Source: Cordylochernes scorpioides (lineage: Eukaryota > Arthropoda > Arachnida > Pseudoscorpiones > Chernetidae). From it: a stretch of 64,000 nucleotides of DNA. The notes below the pieces were generated by a model. That model saw only the letters and a program-made list of their open reading frames with translations. It ran no database searches and was not told the DNA's origin. The stretch is from the NCBI GenBank assembly GCA_030710605.1, contig CP092886.1, forward strand, positions 50,646,390 to 50,710,389. The letters are read 5' to 3'. The position numbers and the translations under genes are program-made. Positions within the stretch are counted from its first letter, which is position 1; each line of letters begins with the position of its first letter. Shown one piece after another: positions 31,011 to 39,403 of the stretch.

Positions 31011-32735
31011 ACTAGCGGATGTGTACCCGGCTTCGCCCGGGTTTTATCCGAGTGAAAGTTTGCCTAACGAATATTATTGATAATAATATTCGGGAACACA
31101 CAGAATATTATGATAATATAATTCGTTATGTCATATATTTATATAATATATGAAATTTATTTTTCGAGCAAACATATCCACTCTCTACTGAATAGATTTT
31201 AAAAAAGATATACATAAATAAAAATATCTAGAGATATACTACATGATCTTAGCCAAAAGGCCGAGAAACGATATTTTATATATATAGATGACCTGGCTTC
31301 GTGTGTCTTCTGCTCGAGTGAATGTTTCGCTGGCAGAATTTTGTTCCTGCCTACTATTAATCATTATCTGGCTTTACCCGTGGTCTGCTTTAGTGAATAT
31401 TCCCCAAAAGCATTTTTTAATGCAATCAAGCATGATACGGAAATATTGTCATCATCATTTCTGACTAAAAAAATATTGTTGCTCAGTACTTGGTTAAATA
31501 TAATTTTTATTGGTTAGAGTGCGACAACAAAACTCTTCTAGATTTAACTCTCTGTCCTGTTCAAATTTCAGCGAGATTAGTTACATATTGAGGGCGTGCA
31601 TAGCCGACAAACATATATATATATATATGTTCCCGGCTTCGCCCCAAGTAAAAGTTTGCTTAACAAACATTTGGTAAAACGATTCTAGAAAACATCCAAT
31701 CCACCTATATATTTATTTATAAACGTATATAAATATAAATATGGTTATATGCGTTTAAATATATTTTTGAAACACATATTTTTTTGAAAACATTTATTAT
31801 ATTTTAAATAAGATATTGTCACTTTTGTGAATTTGATAATTAATTTTTTTTTTCTCAATGAATTATATATTTTAATTTAAAATTTCATTTTTGTTATCAT
31901 CATCACATACAATGTAATTTTTTATATAAACAAACGATAATAAACAACAACAATTAGGGGCTCAAAAATCATTTATTATGGTTAGCAGCTCCGTAAATAA
32001 AGATATTTCACAACAACAATTAAAGTTGCATCATCATTTTTATAAAACAACAGCAAATTAAATTAACAATGTAAAAATATTTTTTAACATTACATTTTAA
32101 CATTTAACACAAAATCGTTACAATTTTTTCATTAAATATATATTAATATTGAAATACCAAGTATTTTTTACGTCATTGGAATATTATATTACTAAATTCT
32201 CAAATTAAATTTATTATACTTGGAAAACATTTCAAGCATTGTTACAATTTTTAAATATAATTTCACCAGACACCGCTAGAGGCGCTGCTTGCGAGTAAAA
32301 GTAGAAAATTTGCAAATAAAATTGCAAAAATATTTATTTCAAATCAAATTCAAACCAGAAATCTTCCCAGTAGTATAGTAAATAACTTCCTAAAGTTTCA
32401 CGGCGATTGGATAATCTTACCTTTTAAAAACATTCATCGTGTGAACAAACTAACATTCATCGTGTAAACAAACCACGTGTTAATTATTAACCAATCAAAT
32501 TCATTTATCGTCGCGACCAGTGCGGCGCCCAAGCGGTGAAAGGCTGGAACTAACGCTTTTAGGTTTTTTATTTAAAAAAAAAAGCACATTAACCTTTTTA
32601 GTTTTTTGAATAGCCTATATGTTAAACGAAATCTTCAGCTACCTACATGCGAAATTTCATAATGATTGAGTCAGTAGATTTTGCGTGAAGCGATAACAAA
32701 CATCGATTTCGCATTTCATTTTTATAGATATAAGG
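31011..32735 (+). mobile_element. CCCGGG-headed non-autonomous elements, nested
   Basis: ACTAGCGGATGTGTACCCGG opens a stretch with the GGCTTCGCCCGGGTTTTATCC head seen at the ends of many arthropod RTE/SINE-like repeats (known type; clade here is inference). A second similar head, GATGACCTGGCTTCG...CGAGTGAATGTTTCG, starts at 31286, and a third, TTCCCGGCTTCGCCCCAAGT, near 31631. Several copies are therefore strung together. The right end reads TTTTTATAGATATAA near 32733, with AAGG repeats after. No protein coding. Confidence 0.5.
31232..31272 (-). pseudogene. U2 snRNA 5' end fragment
   Basis: The minus strand reads ATCGTTTCTCGGCCTTTT then GGCTAAGATCATGTAGTAT. This is the conserved first 40-odd nucleotides of U2 snRNA, which include the branch-site recognition neighbourhood, with one substitution at position 5 and a 2-nt loss near position 30. 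The similarity stops after about 43 nt. Too short to be a gene; probably picked up by template switching during reverse transcription or part of a U2-derived SINE. Confidence 0.85.
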
Positions 32736-33540
32736 AAGGAAGGATAAGGATTCTGATTGTAACTTTTAAAAATATTTTTTGCTTGCACAATTTCCCCACC
32801 TACTTTGTATTTTTAAAATTATTTCAACTGTGATATTATAACACTATGCGGCGCTGAGTTTGCGTATACAAAAATGTAATGCCTTGATAAAGGTTTGGCG
32901 TTCAGCCAACCAAAATATTGGCAAATCTTCTTAGGTTGTTTAAAATTTGGAATTTTTGAGCATTTGGTTGATTTTGGTATACATAAGTATTGTGGTATTG
33001 GTACCCAGTCGTGGAACAGAATATTAATAAAATAAAGTTTGAATCACAATTTACTCTAATTGTGCTAATGAGGAATACATAATTTGAAAAAATTTCCATT
33101 TCCAATCTCCATTTTCAGCTAATGTCTCTGGATTCCACCGCCATTTTAAAACCAAGACTTCCCTCCAAGATGGTGATATCCCTATAGATGATACGATGAC
33201 AAAGCCACTCTTCACGCAGCAAGAAATAAGACATTAAAGTACTAGGTACAGAGTACCAAAACTTCGGAAAATTCTTGGCATAAGCACGTTAGATCCATGT
33301 CAGTAGCAACAATATTTGCAAGCTGTGAGTCGCAGCTCCCATAGGGAAGGAGCTATGTAGCAAAGTATTTATTATATTTTATGCACAGATTAATTTTTTG
33401 ATATTTATATTATTTCTACTCTGGAAACTTCCCTCATTGCTTATCTTATATCTTATAAGTGTTGATGTTGTGCTTGTGCCTTAAATAAATTGCTGCGTCA
33501 GCCTGAAGTTTGTCTATCTAAATTTTCTACATGACAATAT
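32736..33540. other. No gene seen; shared 3' repeat piece
   Basis: TTTGCAAGCTGTGAGTC...CTCCCATAGGGAAGGAG (33312-33350) matches 47874-47912, which follows a LINE-like C-terminal motif there. It is therefore probably a LINE 3' UTR. Confidence 0.45.
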
Positions 33541-33733
33541 ATATATAAATATATATATATGATATAGATTGAAATTTTGCCAGGAAAATATATCTATAAA
33601 AATGAGCCACCTTTCTCATCAAAATAATGCTAAAACTCAGCGGCAACACACCAAGTGATTGTCTTTGCAAACTAGCGGCCTCGCGTCGGTAACAAAGACA
33701 CAACACTAGCTTTGAAAAACTGAGAAGAACCCA

Positions 33734-33776
33734 CTTGGAGATCATGGTTTTGGGCTATGGCCCTCATCAGTCCATA
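33734..33776 (-). ncRNA. Hammerhead ribozyme-like motif, family A
   Basis: Minus strand: TGGA, CTGATGA (33764-33770), perfect stem II GGGC-CATA-GCCC, AAAA (from GAAA), CCATGAUC, then UCCA pairing with TGGA. Compared with the copy at 5641 (TAGA/TCTA), both sides of stem I differ in a way that keeps the pairing. The GAAA change suggests it is inactive. Confidence 0.62.
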
Positions 33777-33889
33777 TTTTTGCCGTAGATTTGGCCTAGC
33801 CAATTTTCCAGCAAAAAAATTCTTTAGCAGATTGTGAAGATTTTATCTGAATACTTGTGGATCTATAACAGAAAAAAAATCCGCCCTGG

Positions 33890-33945
33890 GTTGAATTTCC
33901 TGGCCATTACCCCAAACATGGTTTCCAGGTGGATGCATCTCAGTT
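33890..33945 (+). ncRNA. Hammerhead-like motif, relic in inverted arm
   Basis: ATCCGCCCTGGG and TCCAGGTGGAT still form stem I (ATCC/GGAT and CTGG/CCAG), but the CUGANGA core has become TTGAATT and stem II is damaged. Recognised only by its position in the inverted arm. Confidence 0.4.
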
Positions 33946-34097
33946 TGCCAAAGCTGGTGTTGTAGCTTTGTCATTGAGCAGAGTCTGCTAGTACCAAAAG
34001 AGGCACCTTTCCTGTTAAAAATGCATTAAAACTGCATTATGGTGGTGACGAATAATGTGCCACAATTCCAGTTTTGGAAAATTTAGACCAAAGCCAA

Positions 34098-34145
34098 CCT
34101 GTATACCATGGTTTCTAGTTATGACTCTCATCAGTAAATGAGCAG
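34098..34145 (-). ncRNA. Hammerhead ribozyme-like motif, near-complete
   Basis: Minus strand: CCTGCTCATTTA, intact CTGATGA (34128-34134), AGU-CATA-ACU stem II, intact GAAA (34112-34115), palindromic CCATGG, UA, then TACAGG. Stem I pairs TA/TA and CCTG/CAGG around a 6-nt bulge. All core bases are present; the first stem II pair (10.1-11.1) is a mismatch. Confidence 0.65.
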
Positions 34146-34361
34146 GGTCAATCTCACAACTTCCTACAAGGATGGATATAATACCATTGAGTGTGCTGTT
34201 TATATAATATTTAGTAAAATCTTAGATTGTCTTAAATATTTTCTTTTTGTTTAAAAAAATGTTAAATAAAGAGTGAGATCAGGGTGGTAAAATGATGACA
34301 TAGGCATCTATTGATTTATACAACTAACTAACTAAATATTTATAATCTTTATGGATAATCT

Positions 34362-34498
34362 CACAAGGTAATAGGACCAAATCCAAATAAATAAATAGTG
34401 TGACATTAACAGTGTTGTTACCGAAACGTCACACACTATTTATTCATTTGGATTTGGTCTTATTACCTTGTGTTTATAATCTATAATCCAAATTGTGC
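34362..34498. repeat. Palindromic MITE, copy 1
   Basis: CACAAGGTAATAGGACCAAA...TAGTGTGACAT and its inverse ATGTCACACACTA-type arm, ending TTATTACCTTGTG, then a shared tail ATAATCTATAATCCAAATTG. Other copies lie at 42413-42560 and 63195-63317; a half copy may lie near 35213-35240. Confidence 0.8.
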
Positions 34499-35270
34499 CT
34501 TATCATTAAGGATAATCTCCTTAGTGGGTAATTGAGGTTTAAACTGCACTACAATGATGGGGCTCAACAGTTTTAATTCATATGACTGGCATTTCTTAAC
34601 ACAAAACATTTCAAAATATCATATTTTGACATTTAACCCTGATACAATAGTCATCTGGCAATATTAATTTATATTACCTGGTAATGTTTCCATAAACAAT
34701 TTTCTCTGATCTTTCTTTTTTAAGAATCCCCCTTTTGTAAATAAAAACTTTGTTCCAATTGTAGGTATTTTGTTTACATCACTAAGCCTATTCACTCATT
34801 TTGAAATTTGTTAAATATTGTAAGTAATTTAAACAAGCATTATACAATATATTTTATTGTTTTTTTTTGTAAACATCATACAATTCACTTTTATAATGGA
34901 AATTACATACTTATTTTGAGATGTGAGAATGAACTTTGGCATACACAAAGCATAATAAAAGCAATGGTAAATTTTCACCCATATTTAGCTGAAAATTTGT
35001 TCAGGAACAAATGGAGAAAGATGGAATCCTTTATAAAATAACAAGAATCTATAAGAATCTGAAATTAATCATTTGAAAATAATCATTAATTTGAAAGTCA
35101 ATATACTAAATCTGATTTTAATATTTGTGTGTACTTGTGAGTAATCTATTATCATATTACAATAGTTTTCAAATAAGAGGTACAATTTGGAATATATAGA
35201 TAAGAATCACACAATGCAACAAGACCAAATCCAACTATGTAATTTATATATGATGTAACTCTGCTTTTGC
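34499..35270. other. No gene seen
   Basis: AT-rich. A 77-codon frame at 34808-35041 has no recognisable content. Confidence 0.45.
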
Positions 35271-35289
35271 CAGTTTAAAACCCGGATAA

Positions 35290-35720
35290 AAAAGGTGAGG
35301 GTGAGCAGTAACAAGCTCTATAAAAAACATGGGCTCATATTGCCCCACTTGTAAGTACCCTGTAAAAGCTCCTGATTTGGGGATAGAGGATGAGCAGCAT
35401 CTGTATGCATGTTGAGAACAGTTGCACTTGGCATTTGTCTCTCATGTCAGAGGCAGACATTCCGCATTGGAGCTAAGTCAGCCTGCTACTAAATAGTGTT
35501 CCCAGATTTAATAATAAAGGCAGACACATTCTAGTTCACCCAATAATGATGGTTGTCAAATCCTCCCTTTATGCTGCATCACCACAGAATAATCTGGGCC
35601 GCTTCTGGAGTTTAGGCAGAGGGCTTCATTCCAAAAATTCCCTAGTCTTCCAATATCAAAAAAAAATTGAGTGTTCTACAGTTCAACATTCATGGCATAT
35701 CTACAAATAAGATCAATGTT
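35290..35720 (+). pseudogene. LINE fragment (zinc motif and endonuclease start)
   Basis: CPTCKYP...EDEQHLYAC (about 35338-35415) is a CCHC-like pattern seen in LINE proteins. About 260 bp later VLQFNIHGISTNKIN (about 35672-35720) matches the usual opening of a non-LTR endonuclease domain. The order suggests the end of ORF1 and start of ORF2 of a dead element. Stops are frequent. Confidence 0.45.
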
Positions 35721-35759
35721 TAGATAAGACATAAGATATATGATGCTACTGAAACTTCG

Positions 35760-36570
35760 CATATAAATGACTTATTTGAACTTGGTCTAATATTTTGAAA
35801 AAATATATATAATAAAGCCATTTAAAATCATAGGGCAGTAGATAATCATCATATGAACATTTATAGGCATATTTATATATACAATGATGCATGAACAGCA
35901 TTTCAACAACACACAAAAGCATGTGACCAATAGCACATAAAGCATAAAATTATTCCTCAATATATATAATTACATGCACTTTCAATCTATATTATATATC
36001 ATATCAATACCTTATCTTCTTTTTTAAGTTTTCGTTTACTATTTCTCATGCATTTACTATTTATATGTGAACATGCTTGAAATGTTAAAATGGTTTAAAA
36101 TAATATATGCTGAAAAATCACTTTTCAAATTGTATATTTTTAGTTTTTAATGTTGGTGAATCACTCCTAGATTCGCACATACAGTAGAACCTCCATGAGA
36201 GGACACTCTCAGAAGAGAACAACTCTATATAAAGGGCAGTTTTTATTAAAAGAATTTCAATTTTTACTAATTTGGAAATTTTCAGTAAGAGGACACTTTT
36301 TCCTTATAAAGGACACTGTATCAATTTATTTTAAAATTGCTAAATGTGGTTTAAAAACTGACAAATATGCAAAATATATTCAATACAGATTTTAAAATAA
36401 TTTTTCAATTTCAAATCATTAGTTTAATTGTGAGAAAAATGCTTCAATGTTAATTCACTGTAAATTAGCACTTTGTAAGTAAATTTTCGTCAATATTCCC
36501 CTTAGAACGGTGCAATGTTTAATTATTTACAAAGTTGGATAAAAGTTTTAATCTACCCCTTTAAAAATAT
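35760..36570. other. No gene seen
   Basis: AT-rich. The segment near 36185-36315 with GAGAGGACACTCTC and AAAGGACACT resembles 29660-29790 (unclassified repeat). Confidence 0.4.
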
Positions 36571-36574
36571 ATAT

Positions 36575-36999
36575 TGTAATATGGATAATTCTCTCCTCGT
36601 TGTATGACAAGATATCAGAGAGGCAGAGGTCCCAGGGTGAAGTTGTGGAAAGGTGGATGGATTCCGGCTGCGGGAGGATGGCCCACGTGTCTGGGGGTAG
36701 ACAAAGTCCAGACGACATTCCAACGGGGGAGTGGGGGAGAACGGCCGTGACGAGGAGACGCGGCAAGTTGGCTAGAGGAGGTGGGCCCCGACACGGTGTG
36801 GATTAACAAGAGCAGGACGAGGAGGAACCTACCTGGGGCGGCATTGAAGGCAAGTGTTCATCTCCCATGTATAGTTATTGATATCCCTTTTAAAGTTGTG
36901 GTAATAAATCTATAGTACTAAGCTGTATCCAAAACGAACCCACATTGTCTTCTCAGAAACCTTGCACGCAAACATCGACGGCTGAGAAGAGTCGTAACA
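36575..36999 (+). repeat. 5' LTR of the 36.6-kb Gypsy
   Basis: 425 bp, TGTAATATGG...GTCGTAACA, apparently identical to 41721-42145. AATAAA occurs about 95 bp before its right end and could serve as the polyadenylation signal. Short open frames within it are identical in both LTRs and are not genes. Confidence 0.96.
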
Positions 37000-37001
37000 A
37001 C

Positions 37002-37019
37002 TGGTGTCAGAAGTGGGAT
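37002..37019 (+). other. Primer-binding site of the 36.6-kb Gypsy
   Basis: TGGTGTCAGAAGTGGGAT, two bases after the LTR, the expected place and TGG start for a tRNA 3'-end complement. It differs from the TGGCGACGAG site of the other two Gypsy elements, so this is a different lineage. Confidence 0.85.
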
Positions 37020-37059
37020 ACAGCTTAGTTATCTTTTCAATTTCTGAAAATATTGGCCT

Positions 37060-38043
37060 ATGCTAACCCGGAAGAAAATGGAAGATTTTAATAAAGTACT
37101 CGAAGAGATTAATAAGAAAATAGGCTCTATACAGAGTGATATGGAGTCCCGATTGAGAAGGCTCGAGAATAATGTAGCTGATGTCCCTGTAGCCACACCC
37201 CTGTCTTTTAGAATAGCGGACAATTCTCCTCAGTTAGAAACTACTGAATGCTTTTCAAAAATCAAGCCTCCTACCTACGACGGACAGACTTCGTGGAAGT
37301 GCTTTAAGACCCAGTTCGAAGTGGTGGCCTTGGGCAATCGCTGGAACTCCAGTGAGAAGGCAATAAACCTGGCCGCATCGCTCCGAGGTTCAGCCACTGA
37401 GGTTCTACAATCCCGGCCACTAGAACAATCATTGGACTATGAATGTCTGGTCCATGCCCTGACTCTACGCTTCGGAGATGACATTTTGCAGCCCTACCAT
37501 GTCGTGAAATTAAAGAATCGCCGCCAGAAGCGCGACGAGACGCTGCAGGAGTTGGCAGCAGATGTCGAAAAACTAGCGAGGTTAGCCTTCCCTGATTGCC
37601 CCCGCCATGTTCAAGATCTGCTGGCACATCAAAATTTCGTGGATGCCATCGAGGACCCTGAGTGTCAACAATCAGTGCGCATGTCTGAAGCCAAGACGTT
37701 GCAGGAGGCGTTGATCCACTCCTTGAAATTCGAGGCAGCCCGTGATGCGACAAGAGGCTATCAGAAGGTAGTGCGCGTCATGAAGACCGACGAATCTCAA
37801 AAAGACGGCGACATTAAAGAAGCAATTTCTCAGTTACAGAGGACAGTAGAAGAAATGAAAAAAAGTATGTCTTTCTCAGAATCAGCCCCGGGGACCTATC
37901 GCCAGCGCACCTACAGACCCAATGACAAAACTATCTGCTGGAACTGTGGTAAACCAGGGCACATTAGGGCTAATTGCAGAGTACGGCAGGCACCTTTGGA
38001 GAGGGGCAATACCATTCCGAAATATTCGGGAAACGAAAATTAG
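37060..38043 (+). CDS. gag: Gypsy Gag protein
   Basis: Intact 327-residue Gag that assembles the virus-like particle and packages RNA. The N-terminus has a short coiled-coil stretch (residues about 7-45). The middle, about 75-215, has the capsid-type layout of Gypsy Gag (WKCFKTQFEVVA, then LRFGDD and LQELAADVEKLARLAFP). A single zinc knuckle CWNCGKPGHIRANC sits near residues 295-308. The start ATG is the first in-frame one after the primer site. The stop TAG at 38041-38043 lies within the stem of the frameshift signal. Confidence 0.93.
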   Translation: MLTRKKMEDFNKVLEEINKKIGSIQSDMESRLRRLENNVADVPVATPLSFRIADNSPQLETTECFSKIKPPTYDGQTSWKCFKTQFEVVALGNRWNSSEKAINLAASLRGSATEVLQSRPLEQSLDYECLVHALTLRFGDDILQPYHVVKLKNRRQKRDETLQELAADVEKLARLAFPDCPRHVQDLLAHQNFVDAIEDPECQQSVRMSEAKTLQEALIHSLKFEAARDATRGYQKVVRVMKTDESQKDGDIKEAISQLQRTVEEMKKSMSFSESAPGTYRQRTYRPNDKTICWNCGKPGHIRANCRVRQAPLERGNTIPKYSGNEN

Positions 38044-39403
38044 CCAGCCTTACGGGGCCTGGGCTGGCTATGCGATGTGACGATGCCTCAGGAAAAATTA
38101 TCAGAGTCTCGAGTCTCCAGGGAGGCTCCAATGAGCTGGCCACAGAAGGACTTGTCAACGGGTTGCCTTGTCGAATGGTGATTGATTCTGGTGCCAACGT
38201 CACCTTGCTCCGTGTCGATTTAGCTCAGAGAATGGAGTCAATATCAAGGAGGATTCCTGTGTCGAACGAGCTGGTGTTGCAAACAGCCACTGGAGAACAA
38301 GCAAAAGTCTATGGTCAAGTAGTGCTGAAATTCCAGATCGGAAACAACTTGTTCAGCCACCTTGGGTACCTCGCTGACATCAAAGACGACTGCCTCATCG
38401 GCTTGGACGTGCTTCGCAAATTTGGATTCACAATTGACTTCCAAGAGAATGTACTCAAGATTGCGGGAGAAGAGATTCCCCTAGTGGGTTCGAGGAGTTC
38501 GGCGACCAATAAAGTCCTGAAGGTAATACTCAAATCTGACGTTAAAATTCCTCCGAGGAGTGAATGCATTCTTGAAGGACGTCTAACTGCCTCTCTCGGG
38601 GTTCCCCAGCTGCTGATTGTGGAAGAGAATGGCCAGGAGTTTGGTCAAAAAGGACTCTTGTTAGCTCGGACTCTGTGTAAATCTGATCAAAGTAACATCC
38701 CGATTAGAGTGGTCAATCTCCTCGACTCCGCAAAAACCCTCGGAAAAGGGACTGAAATAGCTATAGCTGAGCCTGTTACAAATGTGGCCCATTGCACAAC
38801 TGTCGAAAACTTGGATAAAAGCCCTTGTTCCAGTTTGATTCCAGGCCATCTGCAGGAGCTATTAGAAGGAACGCGAGAGGGGCTGAACTGGATACAACAA
38901 AAGAAGCTTGAACATCTACTCTGCCAATATGAAGACGTATTCGCTACCAGCCCCAAAGAGGTTGGGCGGACGAATGTGACGCAGCATCGGATTGATACAG
39001 GAGGAGCTACTCCTGTCAAGCAGCTCCCAAGAAGATTGCCCATGACGAGGAGGGACGAGGTTGACAAACTGATTGAGGAAATGGCAGAACAAGATGTCAT
39101 CGAGCCTTCATCTAGTCCTTGGGCATCTCCCGTTGTGCTTGTAAAGAAAAAAGATGGCTCCACACGATTCTGTGTGGATTACCGACGTCTAAATGATCTG
39201 ACCAAAAAGGATTCCTACCCTCTGCCCCGAATTGATGCTACGCTCGACACCCTTTCCGGATCGCAGTGGTTCAGCACTTTGGATCTCAAAAGCGGCTACT
39301 GGCAAGTCAGCATTCACCCAGAAGACAGAGAAAAGACAGCCTTCACGACAGGAAACGGGCTTTGGCAGTTCAAGGTAATGCCATTTGGGTTATGCAACGC
39401 CCC
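37974..39403 (+). CDS. pol: Gypsy Pol part 1: protease and N-terminal RT
   Basis: The -1 frame relative to gag, entered by ribosomal frameshifting at 38028-38034; the listed start is the frame opening, not an initiation codon. Aspartic protease active site MVIDSGANVTLL at about residue 68-79. RT blocks follow: KKDGSTRFCVDYRRLN, then WFSTLDLKSGYWQV with the first catalytic Asp, then KVMPFGLCNAP. Just after this the frame is lost at the C run 39400-39404 and runs 23 wrong codons to a stop at 39476. RT continues in the next frame. Frameshift as sequenced, so this copy makes no full RT unless the extra C is a sequencing error. Confidence 0.9.
38028..38070 (+). promoter_or_regulatory. Programmed -1 ribosomal frameshift signal
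   Basis: Slippery heptamer GGGAAAC (38028-38034) is in the correct phase in gag (G GGA AAC). A 6-nt spacer GAAAAT follows, then a perfect 9-bp stem TAGCCAGCC (38041-38049) / GGCTGGCTA (38062-38070) with a 12-nt loop. The gag stop is the first triplet of the stem. Slipping back one base leads straight into the protease frame. Confidence 0.9.

Larger units (their letters stand above)
33560..34012. repeat. Inverted hammerhead repeat, family A, worn
   Basis: The left arm (minus sense) contains ACTAGCGGCCTCGCGTCGG and ACAACACTAGCTTTG; the right arm contains GTTTGCCAAAGCTGGTGTTG and CAGAGTCTGCTAG. Each corresponds to one arm of 5512-6190 with many changes. Hammerhead relics lie at 33734-33776 and about 33890-33945. 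Confidence 0.7.

Noticed and set aside
31232-31272. Functional U2 snRNA gene
   Set aside because: Only the first 41 nt are present; Sm site and 3' stem-loops are missing.
36600-36809. Open frames inside the Gypsy LTRs (also at 41703-41955)
   Set aside because: They are identical in both LTRs, overlap on both strands and have no protein features; products of LTR base composition.
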